NCBI RefSeq assembly: GCF_040869045.1
Contig: NC_090322.1
Location: forward strand, 181,597,477 to 181,661,476
Origin: Eurosta solidaginis
Taxonomy: Eukaryota > Arthropoda > Insecta > Diptera > Tephritidae
Direction: 5' to 3'
Length of the DNA stretch: 64,000 nt
Shown here: in pieces, positions 53,431 through 62,998 of the stretch
Numbering within the stretch: the stretch's first letter is position 1
Layout of the letters: each line of letters opens with the position of its first letter
The notes under the pieces: model-generated
Database searches by the model: none
The model's input: only the letters and a program-made list of their open reading frames with translations
What the model was told of the DNA's origin: nothing
Translations under genes and position numbers: made by a program

Positions 53431-55139
53431 TGAAGTACTAATTTTCTGCGCAACAATTTCATAAGTGTAGATAAAGTTATGCACTTAGCAGCCCATATAA
53501 AGTTAATGTACGGCGCGATAACCTCCGAAGAGATTTTAGGCCGATCCGATAAAGTTTAAGTGCATGTGTAGATATGTGCATGTAAAAAAAACATAGCTAA
53601 TGTATAGTATGATCCATATGGACATTATTGCGATTGATTAAGTAGAACGTCAAGGTAAAGTAAATAGAAAGATACATGTGTTTTGAATCTCAGATTTTAA
53701 CACATTGCTGCCCAATGCGAATCAAATACATAAATAATATAAAAAGTAACTCAATTGATAAACTTCTTTAATGAAACAAAAATTGATTTTTAATAAATGA
53801 TAGTATTATTCCTTTTAACTTGTTGAGGAAATTATAAAATTTAACTTTTTCCTTTGTCGTATCCACCTGTTTCTTTTCATTTATTTGATTATTTTTTTTT
53901 TTTGTTTAAATAATTAAATATCATATATATATGTATATACATATTATTTAAAAAAATAAATGGCCAACTTCCACTGGATATAAAAACAAGGCAGAAGATT
54001 TACAAGAAGAATATCAAGCTTGCAATTTTTGTCAAGAACTATTTCTATAATTAATATAAGAACGCAAGAAAATTTTTAATTTTGCAAGATTATTCGAAAC
54101 ATATCGAGATTGGAATTTTTGTCAAGAACTAATTCTACAATAATATTTTTGAATTATTTGTCAAGTTTGAAGAATTACCTGGCAGTGGATCTAAAATCTC
54201 AAAAAAAAAAAAAAAAAAAAAAAGTAACGTACTGTTTTTGAGAGTATAAAGATTGTTCCTCCTTATGTACTGCTAGTTACATTTAAGGAATTTTTTGTTG
54301 TGATTTAGAAATGTTTGTTTGATGTAAAAATGTAGTTAATTATAGTTCAGAGGCTTCTTTAAAGACAATTCTTGTAATTATAGAATAATTAAGCTTGCTC
54401 TGCCAATAAACTTAATATATCATTATGTTTGAAATTCCTATCGTCACCTTGAGGTGCAACTGTATTTATTAGAAAATATATAACACTTAATTAAAATTTA
54501 GTTTTGTTTAAATTCTTCGTGTTAGTTGGACATTCAACATTGTTCTGCTGCAATCGACTACGATGAATTTTAGGTAGGGTGCGAAAAATCTAATAACTCA
54601 AATCGGCTGTCTGATTGGTTTTAACAAAGAGAATAAATTAGAATATGAAGCGTTCTGTAACTCTGTGACTAAATACGGCGGATCTGCTTTTAACCGCTTT
54701 GCTGCTGTACTTGAGTTTATTTTGAGATATTGTATTTATCAATTTATCCTCTTTCCAAAAATCACAATGTTTAAAAAAGCAATTTTCCATACAAACCAAT
54801 ATCCAATAACCGAGGTACATCAATCAAAATTATGCTAAAAACAACGTGATAACGCCTTTTATTCTAATTTATGCTCTTTGCTTTTATCAACATCGTCATT
54901 TCCGACAAACGTCGGGCTGGTTATTTGAGTTTGATATAGAGGTGATGTGCTGGCCTAACAATATCGTACGCCCTACTTTATGGCACAAAAAACATCAAAA
55001 TAATTCAGAAAATTTGTCTAAACGTGTATGAGTTTGAGCCCAATCACCACCTTGTCCCTACTCAAATGACCTAACCAACAAATTTATAATTTTACAGGAG
55101 AAGCAAAAATCATTTCATTTTACCCCTTAATTTTTTTAA
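53431..55139. other. 1.7 kb AT-rich intergenic DNA, no gene seen
   Basis: A (A)n run of about 23 at 54201-54223; an approximate direct repeat TTTTTGTCAAGAACTA.TTCTA at about 54026 and 54116. The 61 aa frames at 54638-54823 and 54846-55031 show no domain. Confidence 0.45.
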
Positions 55140-55193
55140 AGTTGTTGTTGTAGCGATAAGGACACTCCTCGAAGGCCTTGATGAGTGTTATCG
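55140..55193 (-). mobile_element. SINE 3'-end fragment
   Basis: GTTGTTGTTGTAGCGATAAG then GACACTCCTCGAAGGCCTTG matches the tail-proximal 50 bp of the SINE with changes, and is cut off where SINE copy 5 begins. Confidence 0.65.
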
Positions 55194-55577
55194 AGTTGTT
55201 GTTGTTGCTGTAGCGATAAGGTTATTCGCCGAATGCTTTGGGGAGTGTTATCGATGTGATGGTCCTTTGCCGGATACAGTTCCGGTACGCTCCGGTAACA
55301 CAGCACCATTAAGGTGCTAGCCCGACCATCTCGGGAACGATTTATATGGCCCCATTAAACCTTCAGGCCATCCCTCCCTCCCCACCTCCATGAGGAGCTT
55401 GGGGTCGCCAGAGCCTCGTCTGTTAGTGAAACAGGATTCGCCGCGGATAGGTGAGGTTGACAATTGGGTTTGGAGAAGTTATATATTGCGCTGGCAACCT
55501 GAAAGGGTGTATTTTAGTCGCCTCTTACGATAGGCATACCTACCGCGGGTATATTCTGACCCTCTAATCCGCTGGGA
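55194..55577 (-). mobile_element. SINE copy 5, internally deleted
   Basis: From TTGTTGTTGTTGCTGTAGCG to AATCCGCTGGGA, matching copy 1 except for loss of about 40 bp around GCGCTACACAACCCCTTGAA. It is inserted in or next to an older SINE end, so TSDs are obscured. Confidence 0.8.
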
Positions 55578-55624
55578 CCAAGGACCTTCGTCTTTCAATA
55601 TTGCTTTAGATAGCTATTTTAAAA

Positions 55625-56347
55625 TTAGGGTACATTACTTGTTTTATTATCACTTTCAGTATTTGGCTTAGCATTTCGTATTTGCAAAGTAATTTGACGC
55701 CTCAATTTATGCAATTCATTTTGATATTTCGATAATATATGCCAAGTCCAAAGACCTGCAATTAATTCCACTGCCATGAGGCAAAAAATTAATTCGATGA
55801 GTGTGTAAATGAGAGTCCAATCACCTTTCACTGCAAGAAAGAGAAAAACTAGCATCGGCAGCTGGATGAGGGGCGTGGTTACCAAAAATATGCTTAGTTC
55901 GCTGATCTGCAAAAGTAAAATATTGAAAATTGAATTTGCATCTGTTTTTTTTTTTTTTGATTTTATTAAAATAGGTACCTCTGCCATCAAATTGCCTTTA
56001 TATCCTGCCCGCAAACAATATATTTCAGCCAGCAGTGATATTATGTAGGCCAATATAATTGAGCGTCCATAAAAGTCTTGCATCTCGTCTAACTGTGGTT
56101 TAAAAACAACAAATTAAAAGTTTAAAAAATAAATGTGGTTCGAGAATTTCCAGCATCAAGTTACATAGTAAAGTATGTGGAAGCCATAAGTTATACCCCA
56201 AATTAAGGAAATGTAAACATTTATCAGCATAGCGGCTTGAAGCCACAGATTGGCGTGATATGAAATATCTGTGAAGGAATAAAAGAATAAGTTGTTGGTT
56301 CTGAATACTGCAGTTTCCTTGCCTTCCACACTGGACTTGCTTTGCAT
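55625..56347 (-). CDS. TMEM17: Transmembrane protein 17 (TMEM17), three exons
   Basis: Exons on the minus strand: 56347-56165, 56092-55979 and 55906-55625, joined in phase 0 with GT-AG introns (GTAACT/CCACAG and GTACCT/TTGCAG), giving 192 aa (human TMEM17 is 198 aa). Four hydrophobic segments: LQAAMLINVYISLIWGITYG (exon 1), IILAYIISLLAEIYCL (exon 2), LVTTPLIQLPMLVFLFLAV and LIYTLIELIFCLMAVELIAG (exon 3). The segment EIYCLRAGYKGNL...VPELS-like followed by LIQLPMLVFLFL parallels human TMEM17 (RLYLGYVGNL...LLQLPLILFLL). TMEM17 belongs to the B9/MKS complex at the ciliary transition zone; in flies ciliated cells are sensory neurons and male germ cells. The C-terminal tail is Gln/Arg/Asn-rich. TMEM216 is the nearest alternative, but the KGNL-to-QLP spacing favours TMEM17. 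Confidence 0.87.
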
Positions 56348-56542
56348 TATTTGACAATAGATTTTTCTTTTTTTTTTGTTGATTTTGCTTGCTGGAAATT
56401 GTTGTCATTCACTATGACACTGCTTTGCTCGTAACCAAGGTAACAATTTATTTTAGAATCAATTGCTTGCCTCAATGTATGAAAGCAAAGTGTATTTTGT
56501 TCATAGTTAAGGTTGATTTAAAAAAGGAGTAGATCATGACTA

Positions 56543-56698
56543 ATGGAAAATGCATTTGGGGGAGCCGAATCCAAACCCTCGGAAGGCTTCAGCTCAATAC
56601 CAGATGTGTTCTCGAGTATGAAAGGATTGGTCCCTCTTGAAAGAAATGGCAACAAAAGCCATTGCATGTAAGTGTACCATTGAATATTGCCTCCTAGT
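56543..56698 (+). CDS. Short ORF or first exon divergent from TMEM17
   Basis: ATG at 56543 opens 51 codons (MENAFGGAESKPSEGFSSIP...). After codon 42 (KWQQKPLH) lies GTAAGTG, a near-perfect 5' splice site; beyond it the frame soon stops. The codon choice and composition look coding in AT-rich surroundings, and it starts 195 bp from the TMEM17 ATG on the opposite strand, as expected at a bidirectional promoter. I do not recognise the peptide and found no convincing second exon before the SINE at 56771 or beyond it. Confidence 0.35.
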
Positions 56699-56770
56699 AA
56701 CCCCTGACATTCCTGCTTTGCGATAACTGACGCTAAAACGCTTTTGAGTTGGATAAAACAAGTGTGATAT

Positions 56771-57180
56771 GTAGTTGTTGTTGTAGCGATAAGGTTACTC
56801 CCCGAAGGCTTTGGGGAGTGTTATCGATGTGATGGTCCTTTTCCGGATACAGATCCGGTACACTCCGGTAACACACCTCCATTAAGGTGCTAGCCCGGCC
56901 ATCTCGTGAACAATTTATATGGCCACATTAAACCTTCAGGCCATCCCTCCCACCCCACCCCCAAGTTCCATGAGGAGCTTGGGGTCGCCAGAGCCTTGTC
57001 TGTTAGTGAAACGGGATTCGCCGCTTGAAGGTGAGGTTGACAATTGGGTTTGGAGAAGTTATATATTGCGCTGGCAACCTGAAAAGGTTGCGCTACACAA
57101 CTCCGTGAATCTGGTATTTTAGTCGCCTCTTACGACAGGCATAACTACCGGGGGCATATTCTAACCCCCTAACCCGCTGG
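56771..57180 (-). mobile_element. SINE copy 6, full length
   Basis: From GTAGTTGTTGTTGTAGCGAT to CCTAACCCGCTGG; flanked by GTGTGATAT (56762-56770 and 57181-57189), a 9 bp TSD. The AGCACC/GGTGCT hairpin seen in copies 1 and 5 is broken here (ACACCTCCATTAAGGTGCT). Confidence 0.85.
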
Positions 57181-57189
57181 GTGTGATAT

Positions 57190-57656
57190 CTTATCCTTCA
57201 ACTGCCTGAAAGCATGTTCAAGATGGCTACTTTTTAACGTTTTGGCAACGTTTTGACAGGATGTTCAATATGGCGGCGTATAGGGCGGGCTATCTTCAGC
57301 GGGTGATAGAAAGAGATACAGAATGAGACCACGGTAGTCAATTAAAAGCCAAGTGATCGATTCTATTTGTAATTTTGCAGAAGTTATCACACTTCTCTTA
57401 TCCACAATACAAGTCCTTATCCACAATGCAAGTCCTCTTTCACCTGCCTCTCCCAACTCAGTCGAGGTCTCCATATTTCTCAGCTTCCAAGTACTGGTGT
57501 CGATAGGAATACTTTATGAAACTGAACGCGACATAGCCAGCTATCATTTAAGCTTTTATTCGTTGCATAATTGTTCGAGCGTGATTGTTGTTCGTCGAGA
57601 GAGGACTTTACTTTACTTACTACAATAGTCTATTCAGTCCAACATTTTTTTTCTTT
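57190..57656. other. Intergenic, no gene seen
   Basis: No domain-bearing ORF; the 91 aa frame at 57353-57628 is unrecognised. Contains direct repeats of TTATCCACAAT(A/G)CAAGTCC at 57398 and 57418. Confidence 0.4.
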
Positions 57657-57819
57657 TTTTTTTTGTAGCGGTAAAGACACTCCGAAGCCTTTTGGCAATA
57701 TTTTCTATGCGGATGGCCCTTTGCCCGAAATTGAGCCGGTATACCTCTGGAAACCAGCACCATGAAGGAGCTGCTCCCATCTCGGGAACGATTTGATGGC
57801 GATTTTAAAACTTCTACAT
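57657..57819 (-). mobile_element. SINE fragment 7 (strongly diverged)
   Basis: TGTAGCGGTAAAGACACTCC, CGGATGGCCCTTTGCCCGAA and TCTCGGGAACGATTTGATGG align with the tail-proximal 160 bp of copy 1. It is cut at the edge of the foldback element. Confidence 0.65.
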
Positions 57820-59203
57820 CTTTTCCAGTTTAAGTTCAGAAATTTACGATTCAAGTTCAGAATTTCCAATTTAAATTCAGAAATTTACAATTCAAGTTCA
57901 GAAATTCAAATTTAAATTCAGTAATTTACAATTCAAGTTCAGATTTTCCAATTCAAGTTCAGAAAATTACAATTCAAGTTCAGAAATTCCAATTTAAATT
58001 CAGAAAACTACAATTCAAGTTCAGAATTTTCATTTCAAGTTCAGAAAATTACAATTCAAGTTCAGAAAATTACATTTCAAGTTCAGAAAATTACAGTTCG
58101 AATTCAGAAATTTATAAGTAGGGTGTTAATTTAATTTATTTTAATTAATTAATTTTATACTTATGTTACTTGAGGAAGTGTTGATGCTTCGTTGACCATG
58201 TTGCCAAAATGGTGGTTTGGGTATAGTGTACCCCAAGTTTTCTTCAAGGTGTGTACATCCCGAAACTTGAAATCAAATGGGGGATAATTCTTTCCAACAA
58301 GTGCATGATGACGCTACGGCCAGAAAAGTACTTCAGTCGAAACAGCAGTTTGGAAGCAGTGGAAGGGAGAGACCTCCACAGAGTTGCGAAGGTGGAGGAA
58401 GACTTGACCTCTCATGGTGCTCCCAATCGCCGTCAGTTACCACGAAACAGGGAAAACTGGCATGATTTTTTACGAAACTGCCAAAATCGCGATTAGGTGC
58501 CAATTCATGATGATGATGGCGTATAAGTTGAGATATTTTGACATATGGCGCCAAGATCTATGCAGACAGTACCTATACGTTACTTCTGGGAGTATGGACG
58601 GTCCGTTGACTGTTTAAGTGGTCATATCTTCGTCATCACTGCTGTCATACTCAGTGCAGATCAATGGTTGTGACGCTAAGAATATAGCTGGATGGCATTG
58701 CAATTGCTTCTTATGAGCGAGAGTTTCTTTCTTCGCTATCTCGCAAAATTGATTTAAACGAGTTAAGATGTTCAATGCTTCCTTAACACATAGATACCAT
58801 CTCACATATATTTATTTCCATTGGATGAAAAAAAAAATACCCAACAAATTTTCTGAACTTGAATTGAATATTCTGAACTTGAATTGTAATTTTCTGAACT
58901 TGAATTGCAATTTTCTGAATTTAAATTGTAATTTTCTGAACTTCAATTGGAAATTTCTGAACTTGAATTGGAAATTTCTGAATTTAAATTGGAATTTCTG
59001 AACTTGAATTGTAATTTTCTGAACTTGAATTGAAAATTCTGAACTTGAATTGTAAATTTCTGAACTTGAATTGTAAAAATCTGAATTTAAATTGGAAATT
59101 CTGAACTTGAATTGTAATTTTCTGAATTTGAATTGTAAATTTCTGAATTTAAATTGGAAATTCTGAACTTGAATTGTAATTTTCTGAACTTAAACTGGAA
59201 AAG
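57820..59203. mobile_element. Foldback element with inverted arrays of about 21 bp units
   Basis: Ends CTTTTCCAGTTTAAGTTCAG and its inverse CTGAACTTAAACTGGAAAAG. Inside, a left array (about 57830-58110) of AATTCAAGTTCAGAAAATTAC-like units, alternating with AATTTAAATTCAG variants, faces a right array (about 58846-59200) of the inverse, TTCTGAACTTGAATTGTAAT. The middle (58111-58845) is unique. Tandem-repeat-built inverted ends are typical of Drosophila FB/Galileo-like elements. No transposase ORF and no matching TSD (CTTCTACAT / GTGTAGGTT). Confidence 0.8.
58277..58496 (+). pseudogene. LINE RT C-terminal fragment inside the foldback
   Basis: Two plus-strand frames together resemble the C-terminal tail of LINE-type endonuclease-RT proteins: DDATARKVLQSK and G..GRERPPQS in one frame, then KVEEDLTSHGAPNRRQLPRN and RENWHDFLRNCQNRD in the other, ending at a TAG followed by a GATGATGATG run. 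The pattern (GRPRxRW..xVEEDL..LG..xWRxxAxDRxxWR) is common in such proteins. Dead and frameshifted. Confidence 0.55.
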
Positions 59204-59336
59204 GTGTAGGTTAGGTTAGGTTAGAGTGGCTGCCTCCGCTGTCCGAGCGGAGACTCACGTAGGCCGTTGTGGCCCGTTGTGCTACCACGCAGGGGGCCCT
59301 ATTTCCTATTACCCTACTTTCGAAGAAGAGGAGAGT

Positions 59337-62300
59337 TTAGACCCCAGTGAGGCCAAACCAGCGCGTTTGCCTAATGAAACGCAAGATATCGTTTGGGTTT
59401 ATAGATTCAAGCTCCGCAAGGCACCCAAAAGAGTGTCTGTGGAGGCATTGGTACCTGGTTTTTGACAGTGCGGGACAGTGGCACAGATAGTGCTCAACGC
59501 TTTCTATCTCCTCCTCGTCCCTGCAGCTGCGGCAGAAGTCATTTGTCTGCAGGCCCATATAGGCACCGTGAGTGCCCATGAGACAGTGACCTGTAAGAAG
59601 GCCCACTAGTGGGCTTATAGAGATACGGTTTAATAATATCACCGATCGCGATCTCTTTTCATCCAGCTTAGGCCAGATTTGCTTGGATATACTACATGTA
59701 GGTTCCCTCGCCCATCTGGCGTTTGCCTGATCCGTGAAAAGAGATCGCAGGTGGTATTTGCAAGTGTTTAGAGGAGGGCTGGCCCAATCAGCGGAGGTTG
59801 TTGTTTGCAAGTTGGTGCCTTCCCTAGCTAGCTCATCCGCAGCGCAGTTTCCTGAGATGTCACAGTGGCCAGGAACCCATATTATGCTTAGGTTGCAATT
59901 TTCAGCTAGTTTGTTGAGGGTTTCTCTGCACTTCAATGCCACTAGTGACGAGGTGTTACTGCATTGCAGGGATTTTATGGCAGCTTGGCTGTCAGAGAAA
60001 ATTGAAATAGAATTGGTTACCTGTAGGTTAGCCAGATAGCGGGCTGCTTCCCAGAAAGCTATGAGTTCAGCCTGAAAAACACTGCAGTGATCAGGTAGGC
60101 GAAAGCTCTCGTTTAGATTGAGCTTCTCCGAGAATATCCCGCTGCCGACTCTGTTGTTTAGTTTAGAGCCATCTGTAAAAACGGAGATTTCGTGTGATCC
60201 CGGCTCTACGCCGTTTTCCCACTCGTTCCTCTCTGGGATTCTTGTGGAAAATTTGTTGTCCCAGCAAGGGGGCGATGTTGTATGGTCCAATTTCAAGAAG
60301 GTTTCAGGGACTTGCTTCAGGATCCGGGTGTGACCAAACCTGCAATCCCTCCATGGTTCGATAGCGTTGAGCCTCGCCGCGTTGCAGGAGGCACAGTATC
60401 TGCCATATAGATCAGTTGGGAGAAGGAATAATATGGTTTCAAGAGCTTTGGTGGGAGTGGAGGGAAGGGCACCGCTGGTGAGCATTGCCGCCATCCTCTG
60501 CACTCTCGTTACTTTACTCCTGTTAGATTCGATATCGAGTGCCGTCCACCATACGGTGACGGCGTAGAAGAGTATGGGTCTCACCACTGCCGTATAGATC
60601 CAATGGACTATGCGTGGCTGGAGACCCCACCTTTTTCCGATTGCCGACTTACAAGCGTAGAGAGCCATTGTGGCTTTCCTGGATCGTTCCTCCACATTTC
60701 GCTTCCAGTCAAGCTTCCTGTCTAGAATAACTCCGAGATATTTAACCTCGGTAGAGAGTTTGATTTCCTTCCCGTTTAGGGATGGGAGTGTAAATTCCGG
60801 TATACTGCGTTTGCGGGTAAAAAGCACCATCTCAGTTTTTTCACTGCTGATGCTGAGTCCGCATTCCATAGACCACGTGTTTGTTAGATTAAGAGCATTT
60901 TGCAGGAGCTCGCCAAGCACCGGAAGGTGTTTGCCGGTAACTGTCAAGGCTATGTCGTCGGCATATGCAATGACTTGGCATCCGGTGGGCCGTAGTATAG
61001 ATAACAGAGCGTTCACCGTCAGGTTCCATAGTAGAGGAGAAAGAACGCCCCCCTGGGGGGTTCCTCTGTTGGTATACCTTATTAACGATGAGCTGCCCAG
61101 CTCAGAGATAATGATTCTCTTGTTTAGAAGGAGCTCGACGAACTTCACAAGAGGCTCTTCCACCCCTAAAGAATGTAGAGATTTTGTGACCGCTGCTGGG
61201 AGAACGTTGTTGAAGGCTCCTTCTATGTCGAGAAAGATACCCAGCGTAAATTCTTTAAAGGCAAGACCCTTCTCTATTTTAGTAGTGATAGCATGTAGAG
61301 CTGTCTCTACGGATTTGCCCTTAGAGTAGGCGTGTTGGTTGTTGGAGATGAGTGCCTTATTTGCCGATCGTCTAATGTAGGCGTCCAGCAATCGTTCTAG
61401 AACTTTTAGGAGGAAGGAGGTCAGACTTATTGGTCTGAAATCCTTTGGACTGTTGCCCGATATCCTGCCTCCTTTGGGTATGAAGACTACCTTTGCCTTG
61501 GTCCATTCCGTGGGGATATAGACCAGGTTGAGGCAAGCCTTGTAGATTTTAGCTAGCAGCGGGCTTATAACATCGCTTGCAGCTTGCAATTCAGCGGGAA
61601 ATATTCCATCCGTTCCCGGAGATTTGAAGGGTTTAAAGGACTTGATTGCCTAGATAACTCCTTTTTCACTTACAATGTGGTCCAGGGGTTGAAATGGCCC
61701 TGGGTTAGATTGCGTGTTTAAGATGTATGGTTGAGATCTGCAGCCCGGAAAGTGAGTGCTGATCAGGGTTTCGAGAATTTCCGTACTAGAAGTGGCCCAT
61801 TCTCTGCTCGTTGTGCGAATGCAGCTTGGAGGTATGGGGTTTTTGGAGAGTACCTTTCGTAGGCGATTGGCCTCTGAGACTTCTTCGATGTCATTAGTGA
61901 AGTTCTTCCAGGAGTCCCTTTTGGCCTTCTGGATTAACTTCTTAAAAGATTTTAAGGCGTCCCTATAATGGGACCAGATTCCCGTGCGCTTAGCCTCGTT
62001 AAAGAGTTTTCTGCTGTTTTTCCTCTGCTCGGAGATTTCTTGGTTCCACCAATAGGGTTTCTTCTTTCCCCTCACCTTAATCTCCGGGCAGGCTACTGTG
62101 AAGCCAGCGTTACAAGATTTGGTGATAAGATCTACTGCTTCTTCTATTTTTGACGATGAGTCTAGCTCACCGAGAGAAGCAAATGTTGTGTCTAAAGGAG
62201 GCGCTTCATCAGTTGTTAGCGGTAGGCTCGGCCTACCGTGAGAAGCGTTCTTTATGAGAGTAGAGGATAGGACTTTTTTATAAAGTTTCCAGTCCGTACG

Positions 62301-62996
62301 TCTCCTATTCCTGTAAGCCACCCTAGGCGGTGTACGCAAGAGCAGAGTGAAAATGATATACATATGATCAGAGTAGGAGTTTTCGTTAGAAACTCTCCAA
62401 TTTTTGACAAGGTCAGAGAATGCCCCAGAAACTAGAGTAACATCTAGAACCTCCTTCCTATTTGAGGTGATGAAAGTTGGTTTGTCTCCAGAGTTGCATA
62501 TACTTAGATTGTTACTTATAATAGAATCAAAAAGAGACTCACCCCTACTGTTAATGTCGGTAGAGCCCCAAGCAGTGTGATGTGCATTGGCATCGGCCCC
62601 AATTATTATCGGGAACCCTTTATTGTGAGCCTCCCGTACCGCTTTGCAGAGCCGGTCCTGCACAGAAGTTGGGCGATCGTGCGATAGATATGCGGACATC
62701 AGCCAGATTGTTTGCCCCTGTAGCTCGAGGCTAATACAGGTAAAGTCCTCGTCGCTAAAAAGAGATAGTAAAATAAATACTAGATTTTTCTTTACTAGAA
62801 TACAAGATCTGATTCTACCTGTCACGGGCGGTGTCACCAGCCGGTAGTCCTTAGAAAAGAGTCCACAGACCTTGCTGCCAACGACCCAAGGCTCCTGGAC
62901 TAGAACGACGTCCTCATACGTAGTGCTGAGGCGTAATATTAGGGCAGCCGAGGCTGCCTAAGAATGGTGCAGGTTTATCTGTAGTACCTGCGCGCC
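59337..62996 (-). pseudogene. LINE-B ORF2: APE endonuclease, RT and RNase H with two in-frame TAGs
   Basis: One continuous frame with TAG at 62958-62960 and 61650-61652. Endonuclease: VLQINLHHS (the TAG follows where a Lys is usual), VLVQEPWV, IIGADANAHHTAWGS and NSYSDHMYI. RT: KAKVVFIPK, KDFRPISLTSFLLKVLERLL, NQHAYSKGKS, TLGIFLDIEGAFNNV, GTPQGGVLSPLLWNL and VIAYADDIALTV. RNase H: SVFTDGSKL, FQAELIAFWEA, IFSDSQAAIKSL and WVPGHCDISGNCAADELA, with the D-E-D-D set. A CRSCRDEEEIESVEHYLCHC knuckle closes the protein. Two single-base nonsense changes are the only visible lesions, so the insertion is recent. Confidence 0.88.
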
Positions 62997-62998
62997 CG

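Noticed and set aside
55625..56347. TMEM216 as the identity of the four-pass gene
   Set aside because: The spacing and residues of the GYKGNL...LIQLPMLVFLF segment are closer to what I recall of TMEM17; a database search would settle it.
58768..59001. 77 aa Leu/Asn-rich 'repeat protein' (NLNCNFLNLNCNFLNL type)
   Set aside because: It is a read-through of the 21 bp array of the foldback; unit length divisible by three makes an artefactual repeat protein.
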